From contig JACQSY010000131.1 in NCBI GenBank assembly GCA_016211085.1, forward strand, positions 1 to 55,325: a DNA stretch of 55,325 nt, given 5' to 3'. This DNA comes from Acidobacteriota bacterium (GTDB lineage: Bacteria; Acidobacteriota; UBA6911; RPQK01; JACQSY01). This document shows positions 36,614 to 45,494 of the stretch, piece by piece (the first letter of the stretch is position 1; each line of letters begins with the position of its first letter). The notes beneath the pieces were generated by a model, which had not been told where the DNA came from, did not search any database, and saw nothing but the letters and a program-made list of their open reading frames with translations. A program made the position numbers and the translations under genes.

Positions 36614-37492
36614 ATGGTCAGGCAAGTTCGACTCGGACTCATCCAAATGCGCTGCGGACCGACACCGGATGAAAACCTCGACAAGGCTCTGCAACGCATC
36701 CGAGAGGCCGCTTCGGACGGAGCTCAGCTCATCTGCTTGCAGGAACTGTTTCGGACCCAGTATTTTCCGCAGCGAGAAGACGCGTCCTTTTTTGACCTTG
36801 CTGAACCCGTCCCCGGTCCAACAACCCGGGTGCTTTGTCCCGTCGCTCAAGAATTGGGAGTGGCGCTGGCGGCATCTGTTTTTGAGCGGCGTGCTCCCGG
36901 TATCTATCACAATACCGCGGTTCTGATTGATGTAGACGGCACGATCACCGGTACCTACCGGAAGATGCACATTCCCGACGACCCTTATTTTTATGAAAAG
37001 TTTTATTTCACTCCTGGCGATCTGGGATTTCAAAGTCACACCAGCAGCGTCGGTAATATAGGTTTACTGGTCTGCTGGGACCAATGGTTCCCGGAAGCAG
37101 CACGATTAACCGCGCTGCGGGGGGCGCAGATCTTGATCTACCCGACGGCTATTGGATGGCTGCAGGGAGAAACTGCGGAAGTCTGCCAAGCGCAACACTC
37201 AGCTTGGGAAACCATACAGCGAGGCCATGCTGTTGCCAACGGCATCTTCGTAGCGGCAGTGAATCGAGTCGGCGTCGAAGGGAAGCTTGACTTCTGGGGA
37301 CAATCCTTCGTTTGTGATCCTTTTGGAAGAATCCTGGTCAAAGGAGCCGCGGATCGTGAGGAAACTCTTATTGTAGAGTGCGATTTCACCAGGATCGAAG
37401 AAACCCGGCGCAACTGGCCCTTTCTCAGAGACCGTCGCATCGAAGCGTATGGCGGAATCTCCGTACGTTTCTCTGATTCTTCCCAAGAGTGA
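36614..37492 (+). CDS. aguB: N-carbamoylputrescine amidase
   Basis: The protein has 292 residues. The nitrilase triad is E44 (ICLQELFRTQYFPQ), K117 (GTYRKMHIPDD) and C154 (LLVCWDQWFPEAARL). The CWDQWFPEAARL segment and the downstream YPTAIGW are typical of AguB. It hydrolyses N-carbamoylputrescine to putrescine, CO2 and ammonia. It overlaps the agmatine deiminase gene by GTGA at 37489-37492, so the two make the two-step agmatine-to-putrescine route. Much longer N-terminal extensions to 36446 are unlikely because the promoter lies within them. Confidence 0.93.
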   Translation: MVRQVRLGLIQMRCGPTPDENLDKALQRIREAASDGAQLICLQELFRTQYFPQREDASFFDLAEPVPGPTTRVLCPVAQELGVALAASVFERRAPGIYHNTAVLIDVDGTITGTYRKMHIPDDPYFYEKFYFTPGDLGFQSHTSSVGNIGLLVCWDQWFPEAARLTALRGAQILIYPTAIGWLQGETAEVCQAQHSAWETIQRGHAVANGIFVAAVNRVGVEGKLDFWGQSFVCDPFGRILVKGAADREETLIVECDFTRIEETRRNWPFLRDRRIEAYGGISVRFSDSSQE

Positions 37493-38574
37493 TCTCGTTG
37501 AATCGTCATTCTGCCATAGAAAGTCTTTCCCCTGCGGCCGAGGGATTTCGCATGCCTCCGGAATGGCATTCCCACGAGTCCACGTGGCTGGCTTGGCCCA
37601 AAGATCCGCTAACCTGGCCCAACCGTGTAGCAGCCGTGCAGGAAGTTTTTCTCAGGGTTATAGCCCTTCTTGCCAGGAACGAGCACATAGACCTTCTGGT
37701 CGATAACAAAACCACTCGCAATCACGTAGAAGAGCGGCTACGCGCCTACCTTGTCTCCCGCGGATCGGTCCGATTTCATGAGGTAGCCACCGTGGATTCC
37801 TGGATCCGGGATTATGGCCCTAATTTTCTGCTGCGCCGCCTGAATTCAACGGCCGAGATCGCTTACAACAACTGGAAATTTAATGCCTGGGGTCAAAAGT
37901 ATCAGGAACTGATGGCGGACAACGGAATTGCCCGACGCATTCCTGCTCTCCGTGAAGTAAGATTCTTTCAACCCGGAATGGTTCTGGAGGGCGGTTCAAT
38001 CGACGTCAATGGCGACGGCTCTCTCCTTACCACTGAGCAGTGTCTGCTTAATCTCAACCGGAACCCGGGCCTTTCCCGCGCGGCGATTGAGAAAATGCTG
38101 TGCGATTATCTGGGCGTGGTGAACGTTATCTGGCTTGAAAAGGGTGTTGCCGGAGATGATACGGACGGGCACGTCGATGACATCGCACGTTTTGTGTCCA
38201 ACAATACTGTCGTCTGTGCAATAGAAGAGGATCCGCAGGACGAAAATTACGCACCTTTGCAGGATTGCCTGCGGCGGTTGCAACTGGCGACAAATCGCAG
38301 AGGGGCACAATTCACGGTCGTGACCTTACCAATGCCTGGACGCGTGGAAGGAGATGGCCAGCGTCTCCCGGCAAGCTATGCAAACTTTTATATTGCCAAC
38401 CAGATCGTATTGGTCCCGGTTTTCGGCCACCGCAATGACCAAAAAGCCGTGGACATTCTGCAAAGCCTCTTCCCCACCCGCGTGGTTTTAGGTGTCCATT
38501 GCGAACCACTGGTCTGGGGAATGGGAACGCTTCACTGCGTGACCCAACAGCAGCCGGCTGCTGTGGCACGGTGA
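37489..38574 (+). CDS. aguA: Agmatine deiminase
   Basis: The protein has 361 residues from GTG 37489; ATG 37552 is a weaker alternative because family members carry residues before GFRMPPEW. Guanidine-modifying family motifs are visible: STWLAWP, DSWIRDYGPNF, LEGGSIDVNGDGSLL, GDDTDGHVDDIARF and the nucleophile C350 in GTLHCVTQQQP. It converts agmatine to N-carbamoylputrescine, which AguB then hydrolyses. No arginine decarboxylase is in the window. Confidence 0.95.
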   Translation: MISLNRHSAIESLSPAAEGFRMPPEWHSHESTWLAWPKDPLTWPNRVAAVQEVFLRVIALLARNEHIDLLVDNKTTRNHVEERLRAYLVSRGSVRFHEVATVDSWIRDYGPNFLLRRLNSTAEIAYNNWKFNAWGQKYQELMADNGIARRIPALREVRFFQPGMVLEGGSIDVNGDGSLLTTEQCLLNLNRNPGLSRAAIEKMLCDYLGVVNVIWLEKGVAGDDTDGHVDDIARFVSNNTVVCAIEEDPQDENYAPLQDCLRRLQLATNRRGAQFTVVTLPMPGRVEGDGQRLPASYANFYIANQIVLVPVFGHRNDQKAVDILQSLFPTRVVLGVHCEPLVWGMGTLHCVTQQQPAAVAR

Positions 38575-38659
38575 TCATTTTCACCATGGGCGAAGCCATC
38601 TGGAAATCTGTTTTGAATGCAACATGAATCGCTTCTAAAACAGTCACCCAGAGAAAACG

Positions 38660-39499
38660 ATGAGAATCCGAGTTCTTGGAAAAGGCGACGCTTTTACCGC
38701 ACTTCATAATCACACCTGCTTTCTGGTGCGGGGAGTCCACGATTATCTGGTCGACGTGCCACCCGCCATCCTGCGTGTTTTTGGCGAGCATAGGGTGGAT
38801 GTGGCAAATGTGGAGCGCGTCATTCTAACGCATCTCCACGGCGATCACAGCGCAGGTCTGGAGACGTTGATGCTTTGGAAAAAATATGTTCAAAAAGGCA
38901 AGTTGCGTCTCTATACCTCGGCCGACGTTTTTCGTGAATTTAGGGAAAAATTTTTCCCACGCTTCGCTGATTCTTTCTCCGCTGACCTGGAGCGCGTGCG
39001 CACATCCGAGCTTTCCGAATACCTCGACTGGTTCGAATTACCTCTGTACACCAGGACTCGTCTCGATGGAGAAATAGAGATCGAGATCCGCCAGAACTGG
39101 CACCCCACACCCACGCTGGGATTGAAGTTGATCAGTCCCGATGGGATCGTTTCTATTAGCGGCGATACCTGCTACCGGCCCTCTTTACTGGAACGGCTTC
39201 GCCAAAAAGGCCTGCTGCAAGAGGAACCCTACCAGTACCTGTCAGGCAACTGGCTATGGGACGCCGACATTATCTACCACGAAGCTGCCCTGGAAGGTGA
39301 TACAGTGCACACCTGGATTGGGGACTTGCTACAGCTGCCGCCCGCAATTCAGAAGAAGATCCGGTTGGTCCATGTAAGCGACGATCTGAAAGAGCAGAAA
39401 CTGCAACAAGCCCGCGAAGGAGAAGTTGTTTACTTTGCGGCTCCCCGAAAACCGGAAATTACAAAGAACTCATCCAGGGACCCTTTTGCGGCCGACTGA
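38660..39499 (+). CDS. Metallo-beta-lactamase-fold hydrolase
   Basis: The protein has 279 residues. The binuclear metal motif HLHGDH spans 58-63, and further ligands are likely in ISGDTCYRP and YHEAAL. The order resembles RNase Z/PhnP-like MBL hydrolases, but no specific subgroup is clear. The shine-Dalgarno is weak (GAGAAAA). It is 85 bases after aguA on the same strand with no pathway link evident. Confidence 0.8.
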   Translation: MRIRVLGKGDAFTALHNHTCFLVRGVHDYLVDVPPAILRVFGEHRVDVANVERVILTHLHGDHSAGLETLMLWKKYVQKGKLRLYTSADVFREFREKFFPRFADSFSADLERVRTSELSEYLDWFELPLYTRTRLDGEIEIEIRQNWHPTPTLGLKLISPDGIVSISGDTCYRPSLLERLRQKGLLQEEPYQYLSGNWLWDADIIYHEAALEGDTVHTWIGDLLQLPPAIQKKIRLVHVSDDLKEQKLQQAREGEVVYFAAPRKPEITKNSSRDPFAAD

Positions 39500-39541
39500 A
39501 TTTGCTTGCACCCCCGCGGCGAGGTGTGTAACGTCTTGGGC

Positions 39542-39895
39542 ATGGTAGAAATCCCTCCCCCGCCTCCACCGACGTCGTCCCAACGCACCCTGATGTTGGT
39601 TTTGTGCTACCTGTGGGCGTTAGCTTTAATTCCTTTTTTGGTGGAAAAGGATGATCCTGAAGTGCAATGGCACGCCCGGCACGGCTTGGTGCTGGTAGTC
39701 GCTGAAATTGCTCTTTGGGTAGCTCTCGCCGTCATCAGCAACATCCCGGTGTTGGGATGGGCTATTGGCTGTCCTTTAGCGCCCCTGCTATGGTTGGCCA
39801 TCGTGATCATTCACCTGATTGCCATCATCAAGGCGTTACAGGGAAAAAGACTGGAAATTCCGTTTGTGACGGATTTTGCCAACCAATGGCGCTGA
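39542..39895 (+). CDS. DUF4870-like small membrane protein
   Basis: The protein has 117 residues. A proline-rich start (IPPPPPP) is followed by three hydrophobic segments, with VEKDDPEVQWHARHGLVL between the first two. That pattern (acidic, W-H-x-x-x-G) is typical of DUF4870/Tic20-like proteins. No ribosome binding site is seen; TGTAAC lies 9 bases upstream of ATG. It overlaps the next gene by 10 bases. Confidence 0.72.
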   Translation: MVEIPPPPPPTSSQRTLMLVLCYLWALALIPFLVEKDDPEVQWHARHGLVLVVAEIALWVALAVISNIPVLGWAIGCPLAPLLWLAIVIIHLIAIIKALQGKRLEIPFVTDFANQWR

Positions 39896-40170
39896 AGACC
39901 TCGGTGGCCGCGGTTTTCCTGGCCCTTCTGACTTTTTCAGTGCTCATGGTGGCCGTTTTTCCAGCGCAAGTTCAGGGCGCCGAGATCACCCTTCTGGGCT
40001 GCTATCGTCAGGTGGGCTCTCCAATAATGCAGTACTTTGTTCGCTGCCGGTTTCAGCCCAGTTGTGCCGTATATGCGCTCGAAAAGCTAAAAACAGAGAA
40101 CTTCTGGAAGGCGCATCTTGAAATAGTCAGGCGCCTGGCCCGGTGTTCGCCGGCGGGAATACTTCTTTAG
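39886..40170 (+). CDS. YidD-like protein with an N-terminal signal or anchor segment
   Basis: The protein has 94 residues. The YidD signature is clear: MQYFVRCRFQPSCAVYALE, then a WKAHLEIVRRLARCSP block, which matches the usual FxPSCSxYA and RLxRCxP elements. YidD assists YidC in membrane protein insertion and normally lies between rnpA and yidC at about 70-80 residues. This one is elsewhere, has about 30 extra hydrophobic N-terminal residues ending near VQGAE, and overlaps a DUF4870 gene. It may be a second, exported paralog. Confidence 0.75.
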   Translation: MALKTSVAAVFLALLTFSVLMVAVFPAQVQGAEITLLGCYRQVGSPIMQYFVRCRFQPSCAVYALEKLKTENFWKAHLEIVRRLARCSPAGILL

Positions 40171-40172
40171 TG

Positions 40173-40191
40173 CTTCGGTAAGACACCGAAG
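40173..40191. terminator. Hairpin after the YidD-like gene
   Basis: CTTCGGT and ACCGAAG pair perfectly over 7 bp around AAGAC directly after the stop codon. There is no T-run. The rest of the 190-bp gap to 40360 shows nothing else recognisable. Confidence 0.4.
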
Positions 40192-40360
40192 ACCCCCTGC
40201 TGCGTGGTCGCAGTCCTGGCATCGAAAGGGTCGGCCCCGCGGTCGAGCACTCCTTTTGTCGTGCCTGATGCTCTAAGCCGCCAGGTGCTCAAACCCCTCA
40301 CAAGGGGGTAGCATGCTTCTTACATTCGACCAGGGACGTTAGAGAGGTGATGGCGGAGCG

Positions 40361-40663
40361 TCATGGAGGTGGAAGATTGCGAATACGGGCGATCTCCCGC
40401 TCCATGTCCCGATTCAGCCGGTTGCGTTCCTCAATCAGTTGGCTCTTGAGCAGCTCAAATTCCTCGAAGGCTCCACGTTCTGCAGCGCGCCTGATTTTTG
40501 TTTCCGTGGCAATTTCAGCTTCAGCAATTTTCGCCTTAAACCGGTTGCGAATTGCAGCAATTTCTTGTTTTTGTTCTTGGGTCAGTTTGGCGGGAGTTTC
40601 AGATTCACCATTTTTTAACTTTTCGAGAGCCAATTCCCAGGCTGATTTCAGCTCATCAGACAT
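40361..40663 (-). CDS. Small coiled-coil protein downstream of ilvB
   Basis: The protein has 100 residues and starts after AGGA, 9 bases past the ilvB stop, so it is in the same transcript. The sequence is strongly charged and helical, with long Glu/Arg/Lys heptads from about 25 to 95 (LTQEQKQEIAAIRNRF, LIEERNRLNRDMEREIARI). No ACT domain is present, so it is not the IlvN regulatory subunit. The function is unknown. Confidence 0.72.
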   Translation of the reverse strand: MSDELKSAWELALEKLKNGESETPAKLTQEQKQEIAAIRNRFKAKIAEAEIATETKIRRAAERGAFEEFELLKSQLIEERNRLNRDMEREIARIRNLPPP

Positions 40664-40672
40664 CAGACATTC

Positions 40673-42403
40673 CTAATAAATCGTGTCGTCAAAAGTCCTG
40701 CCCGAAGGAATCATCGGCAACACATGTTCGGTGTACGGGATGACCACATCCAGCACGTAGGGCTTCTCAGACGCGAGTAATTCATCCAGAGCGTCGGAAA
40801 CTTCCGACTTTTTGGTGATCCTTCGCGCCGGAACGCCAAATCCGGAAGCAATGGAAACGAAATCTGGATAGATGGCGTCGGGGTTGCGTGGATCACCAAT
40901 GAACGTGTGGGCCCTGTTACTCTCGTAAAAGCGGTCTTCCCATTGAACCACCATGCCGAGATGCTGGTTGTTGAGCACAATGGCCTTCACCGGTATGTCT
41001 TCAACGAAGGCGGTAGCCAATTCCTGGATATTCATCGTGAAGCTGCCGTCACCGTCAATATCGATAACCTGCCAATCGGGCCTCCCCAACTTAGCTCCCA
41101 ATGCAGCGGGAAAACCAAAGCCCATTGCACCCAGGCCGGCGGAAGTCAAAAGCGTACGCGGATAAACGAACTTAAAGTATTGGGCGGTCCACATCTGGTG
41201 CTGGCCTACGCCGGTAGTCACGATGGCTTTTCCGCCGGTTTTTTCAGAAAGCAGTTCAATCACATACTGGGGCATTATGCGATCCCCGTCGTCCTGGTAG
41301 CGGAAAGGTTTGGCTTTTTTTATGCTCTGCAGTTCCTCGACCCAGGCTGAATAATCATTGGATCCAAGATCCATCTCATTGAGCTTTTTCAAGACGTAAC
41401 CCACGTCGCTGGTAACCGGGATCTCCGCGGTCTTGATCTTGTTGATCTCTGAAGAGTCCAGATCGACGTGGACAATCCGACCATGTTTGGCGAATTCTTC
41501 CACTTTCCCCGTGACCCTGTCATCGAAACGCACACCGAAAGCCAACAACAGATCAGCCTGTGACACGGCATAGTTGGCGTAAACCGCTCCGTGCATTCCC
41601 AGCATGTCCAGACATAAAGGATGATTGGCTGGAAAGCTCCCCAGCCCCAACACCGTCATGGCCACGGGGATACCGGTTTTCTCTGCAAACTGCTGCAGGG
41701 CGCGCGACGCATTGCCGCAAATGATTCCGTTTCCGGCGTAAATCACCGGCTTTTTCGAACTGCGTATGGCCCTGGCTATTTGCTCCAGTTCCCTCACCCC
41801 TGCATGGGTTGGTGGCTTGTAGCTGCGCATTTTTATCTCGTGCGGCCACTTGGGAATCATTTGTGCTTGTTGGACATTCTTGGGGACGTCTACTAACACC
41901 GGCCCAGGCCTGCCGGTAGAGGCAATGTAAAAAGCCTCCTTGATGGTGTGAGCAAGATCTTCGACTCGTTGAACCAGATAATTATGCTTGGTGATAGGAC
42001 GGGTAATGCCTACCACGTCAGTCTCCTGAAAAGCATCTTTCCCTATCAGGGATTGATGTACTTGGCCGGTGATTGCGACCAGTGGAACCGAGTCCATCTT
42101 GGCGTCTGCGATTCCAGTCACCAGGTTTGTGGCTCCCGGCCCGGACGTCGCCAGTACAACACCTACTTTCCCAGTAGCCTTGGCATAGCCTTCAGCTGCG
42201 AAAACAGCTCCTTGTTCATGCCGCGGCAGGATCATCCGGAGCCTTCCCTGAGGGACTCGAGTCAAGGACTGGTGAATCTCCATTGAAGCGCCGCCAGGGT
42301 AGCCAAAAATAATTTCGACGCCCTCGCGAAGCAGGGCTTCGACCAGGATGTCGGAGCCCTTTCTGAGAACGGCTTCGTCAGCAGTTAAAGCGGAGGCTTT
42401 CAT
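40673..42403 (-). CDS. ilvB: Acetolactate synthase large subunit
   Basis: The protein has 576 residues. Family landmarks are GYPGGASMEIHQSL (34-47), the ThDP-activating E63 in LPRHEQGAVFAAEG, and the GDGSFTMNIQE...LNNQHLGMV ThDP/Mg motif near 449-477. It condenses pyruvate to acetolactate in valine and leucine synthesis, or makes acetohydroxybutyrate for isoleucine. The regulatory ilvN and ilvC are not adjacent. A TACAAT hexamer ends 9 bases before the ATG and no ribosome binding site is seen, so the mRNA is probably leaderless. Confidence 0.94.
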   Translation of the reverse strand: MKASALTADEAVLRKGSDILVEALLREGVEIIFGYPGGASMEIHQSLTRVPQGRLRMILPRHEQGAVFAAEGYAKATGKVGVVLATSGPGATNLVTGIADAKMDSVPLVAITGQVHQSLIGKDAFQETDVVGITRPITKHNYLVQRVEDLAHTIKEAFYIASTGRPGPVLVDVPKNVQQAQMIPKWPHEIKMRSYKPPTHAGVRELEQIARAIRSSKKPVIYAGNGIICGNASRALQQFAEKTGIPVAMTVLGLGSFPANHPLCLDMLGMHGAVYANYAVSQADLLLAFGVRFDDRVTGKVEEFAKHGRIVHVDLDSSEINKIKTAEIPVTSDVGYVLKKLNEMDLGSNDYSAWVEELQSIKKAKPFRYQDDGDRIMPQYVIELLSEKTGGKAIVTTGVGQHQMWTAQYFKFVYPRTLLTSAGLGAMGFGFPAALGAKLGRPDWQVIDIDGDGSFTMNIQELATAFVEDIPVKAIVLNNQHLGMVVQWEDRFYESNRAHTFIGDPRNPDAIYPDFVSIASGFGVPARRITKKSEVSDALDELLASEKPYVLDVVIPYTEHVLPMIPSGRTFDDTIY

Positions 42404-42412
42404 AGCCGGGAG

Positions 42413-42418
42413 ATTGTA
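42413..42418 (-). promoter_or_regulatory. -10 element of ilvB
   Basis: On the minus strand TACAAT (5 of 6 consensus bases) ends 9 bases before the ilvB start codon. No convincing -35 lies at 17 bases. The remaining 42419-42582 region shows no attenuator, leader peptide or T-box that I can recognise. Confidence 0.5.
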
Positions 42419-42582
42419 CCACGTTTCATATCTGAAGGAGGATAGCAGAGCGCCGAGGCTGACAGAGATGACCTTGCGCCGGTGGATCCCCGCGCGACCT
42501 GCGGCGAAATTCCGTTGAAGTCAACAGAAACACCGGCTCGCGCGGCCAGGGAGGATGACCGCGGCAACAGCAAAAGGGGTGC

Positions 42583-43635
42583 TTAACCTGCCTTACGGAG
42601 CTGCGTGACCACGGCGCGAACTCTGTCCGCCCGCTCTCCCTTGGGCTCCGAAGTGAGAAAAGTGTCGAGGTATTGCAGCGCGTCGGCAGTTTTTCCTAAT
42701 TCAATGTAACACTGACCGATCCACAAATACGCTTCCTTGTTCGCAGGATCAATCCGCAGAGCGCTCTGGAAAGAATTCAGCCCCAGCACGTACTGCCCGA
42801 GCCTCGCATAAAGTTGCCCCATCGCCATGAAGCTCGGAACATGGTTCGGCTCCAGTTCGATAACCTTTCGCAGCACTTCCAACGTCTTGAGGTGATCACT
42901 GCCATTGGCATAAATCAGGGCCAGGTTTCGATAGGCGGTCGCATTGTTGGGGTTCAGCTCAATGGAGTGCTCAAAGGCCTTGACCGCTTCTTGCTCGCGC
43001 CCCATGCGCAGATATTGAACCGCGAGATTGTTGTAGGCCTGGTAGAAGTTGGGATAGATCTGAATTGCCTTATTCAGATGCTCGATCGCCTTTTCCGGCC
43101 TTTTGCTTTCACTCTCTTTCAGCGCCTTTTGAAGCTCCTTTTTTGCTTCTTTGGGAATTGCCAGGTCCGCAGCCATGACCGTCTTGTCGTTGGGATTGGC
43201 GGGAGGGCGGTCTCCCTGATCCAGTTTCCCCCCCATGGCGAGTGTTAGGTTTCGCATCCCCCCCAGGAAGTTCTGGCCCGCATCCAGGGTCTCCTGGCTC
43301 GGCTCGTATCCGGGACTTTCAACCGAAATGATCAGCGTGCCGCCTGGTACTCCTCTGAACTCAAAAGAGCCGTCCGAACGCACCATTTGAATTTGCCGAA
43401 AACCGCCGGAAAAGGAAGTGAGCGTGACAGTGACCATGGCGGGAAGCTGAAATTCCCCTGCAGCCGGCATGACGCGTCCGCTCAAGGTCGAACGATCACG
43501 GCGCATCTGATCCTGCAAGTTTGGAGACTGAGGCTGGTTGCCAGGCGTTCCCCCTCGACCCCCTGTATCCTGGGCAAACACCAATCCCGTACCCAAAAGC
43601 AGAATAGAAAAGATGCAATAATGCGCGCTTCTCAT
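42583..43635 (-). CDS. Exported TPR protein with carboxypeptidase regulatory-like domain
   Basis: The protein has 350 residues and starts after GGAGGAG. A signal peptide (about 1-22, ending VFAQD) is followed by a Gly/Pro/Gln-rich linker and a CarboxypepD_reg-like beta domain (about 48-130, LSGRVMPAAGE...GSFEFRGVPGGT). Four to five tetratricopeptide repeats follow (about 155-345). A periplasmic scaffolding role is likely. The domain pairing is common in Acidobacteriota. It lies 71 bases after the R3H ATPase gene, on the same strand. Confidence 0.82.
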   Translation of the reverse strand: MRSAHYCIFSILLLGTGLVFAQDTGGRGGTPGNQPQSPNLQDQMRRDRSTLSGRVMPAAGEFQLPAMVTVTLTSFSGGFRQIQMVRSDGSFEFRGVPGGTLIISVESPGYEPSQETLDAGQNFLGGMRNLTLAMGGKLDQGDRPPANPNDKTVMAADLAIPKEAKKELQKALKESESKRPEKAIEHLNKAIQIYPNFYQAYNNLAVQYLRMGREQEAVKAFEHSIELNPNNATAYRNLALIYANGSDHLKTLEVLRKVIELEPNHVPSFMAMGQLYARLGQYVLGLNSFQSALRIDPANKEAYLWIGQCYIELGKTADALQYLDTFLTSEPKGERADRVRAVVTQLRKAG

Positions 43636-43706
43636 CGTCCGGCTCCTCCATGGGTAGGCAAGTCTTGCCTACTATTATGGACCGACGCAGCCCTTTGCTC
43701 AATCAA

Positions 43707-45365
43707 TTAAACTTCACGCGGGTAGACGACCACCCTTCTAAACGGAGACTTTCCGATACTTTCAGAATAGAGCCCGTGATTTTGAATGAGTTCGTGCTGG
43801 AGTTTGCGAGTATAGGAGTCCTGTGGGGAGAGTTTCACAGGTTCGACGTTTCTTTGCACCTGAATGACTGCGTCTTCAGCTTCCTGTAAAGCAAAGTTGG
43901 CGTTTTGTTCCAAATCACGTTGATGGGTGCTGCGGAAATAATCTCGCAGGAAATTTTTTACCTGAGTAAGAGTATTGCTCTTAATCACATAAAATTCAAC
44001 ATCCTGCTGGAGCGCTTCTTTCAGCCTCTTGGGCTGGCGCTTCCGCTGTGCTTTCAAACTGAGAATAATATCGGCGTGAATGGGTTGATCGGCCAGCCTT
44101 GCCGGAACGCGAAGCTCCCGGATTGCCTGCTCCAGGCGGGTGCGGCTGACGCCTATCGGATAGATGCGAGGTGTGGGCGATCTTCTGCCGGTCGCAGGAG
44201 CCATTGGCTCTTCAATGCTTTCGACGGCGCTTTCGACGGCGCTTTCGGCGGCGGACGGTTCGGCCGGCGCTTTCCTGAAAGGCAGGCGAGACGGCCTTGC
44301 TTCGCGCTCTTCGTAAACGGGAGGCTCCTCAATGGCCACGCGTCCCTGGGCATCCCTGGTGCGCATTTCCGGCCGCAAAGGAGCTCCACCTAAAAAACGG
44401 TCTACCATCCTTGAGATGTCGTGGTAAACCGCCAGGCGGTCGCGGCTCTGAATTTCTACGAGAATGTCGAAGGTGGGGGGAGCTTTACGTTCCAGAACCG
44501 TCTTCTGGGTGCCACGTCTTCGAGCCTCTTCATCGGAGAGAGTCACTGCATGAATCCCACCCACCAGATCCGAAAGCGTGGGGTTCATCAGGAGATTATC
44601 CAGGTTGATTCCATGAGCGGTGGCGACCAGTTGGACTCCACGTTCTGCAATAGTGCGAGCTGCCAAAGCCTCAGCCAGTGTGCCGATTTCATCGATGACG
44701 ATGACCTCCGGCATGTGATTCTCCACCGCTTCGATCATCACCTGGTGCTGAAGATCGGGAGACGGAACTTGCATGCGTCTCGCCCGGCCGATTCCAGGGT
44801 GCGGCACATCACCGTCCCCCGCGATTTCGTTAGAGGTGTCAACCACTACTACTCTCTTTCCAAGCTCATCAGAAAGAACCCGCGCGGCCTCGCGCAACAA
44901 AGTAGTCTTCCCCACACCCGGTGGACCCAGCAACAACAGGCCTCGACCGGTTTCTACGACATCGCGGATGATATCAACAGTGCCGGTGACTGCTCTTCCC
45001 ACCCGGCAGGTCAGTCCGATGATTCCCATGCGACGATTGCGGATGGCGCTCACACGGTGAAGGGTGCGTTCAATCCCCGCACGGTTGTCGGCCGTGAAAA
45101 CGCCCACCCTGCTGATCACATAGTCCAGATCTTCGCGGGTAATTTCAGCCAGATCCAGAAAGACGCCGCGATCGTAAAAGCGCGCCTCCGGCTGTCGACC
45201 CAGATCCATCACGATCTCCACCAAGCTCTCCAGATCTTTCTCGCGTTCCAGTGCTTCGCGAAGATTGGGGGGAAGAACCCGCAGCAGTAATGAGAGGTCG
45301 TCTATGGTTTCTTCCTGAACTGTTGCCTTTTTCCGACGGAACCTTCGTTCGGTTTCGAGGGCCAT
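43707..45365 (-). CDS. SpoIIIAA-like AAA ATPase with C-terminal R3H-like domain
   Basis: The protein has 552 residues. The Walker A motif GPPGVGKT is at 147-154 with Walker B EVIVIDEIG near 218-226, within a ring-forming ATPase domain like SpoIIIAA and the plastid Ycf45 protein. A variable Glu/Ala/Ser-rich linker (about 340-400) includes a short tandem AVES repeat. The C-terminal part ends in an R3H-like motif (RKLQH within a SPQDSY...SIG...RRVVVYP context) for single-stranded nucleic acid binding. The cellular role is not established. Confidence 0.85.
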   Translation of the reverse strand: MALETERRFRRKKATVQEETIDDLSLLLRVLPPNLREALEREKDLESLVEIVMDLGRQPEARFYDRGVFLDLAEITREDLDYVISRVGVFTADNRAGIERTLHRVSAIRNRRMGIIGLTCRVGRAVTGTVDIIRDVVETGRGLLLLGPPGVGKTTLLREAARVLSDELGKRVVVVDTSNEIAGDGDVPHPGIGRARRMQVPSPDLQHQVMIEAVENHMPEVIVIDEIGTLAEALAARTIAERGVQLVATAHGINLDNLLMNPTLSDLVGGIHAVTLSDEEARRRGTQKTVLERKAPPTFDILVEIQSRDRLAVYHDISRMVDRFLGGAPLRPEMRTRDAQGRVAIEEPPVYEEREARPSRLPFRKAPAEPSAAESAVESAVESIEEPMAPATGRRSPTPRIYPIGVSRTRLEQAIRELRVPARLADQPIHADIILSLKAQRKRQPKRLKEALQQDVEFYVIKSNTLTQVKNFLRDYFRSTHQRDLEQNANFALQEAEDAVIQVQRNVEPVKLSPQDSYTRKLQHELIQNHGLYSESIGKSPFRRVVVYPREV

Positions 45366-45494
45366 CTCTTAAAAATAATACTACGAAGATCCGGCGGAAA
45401 ACGAGTCCGGCCATGGCTGCAAAACCAGGTCTTGGTGAAGGAGGCTAGGAGAATTCGCTCGACTTGAAATGAACAGGAGAGTACATTTTCCACG

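Noticed and set aside
39502..39532. Promoter TTGCTT/TGTAAC for the DUF4870 gene
   Set aside because: The spacer is 19 bases and both hexamers are weak, so it was not listed as a feature.
42404..42582. Possible attenuator, leader peptide or T-box before ilvB
   Set aside because: No short leader with repeated branched-chain codons and no antiterminator were found, and the -10 element lies only 9 bases from the ilvB start.
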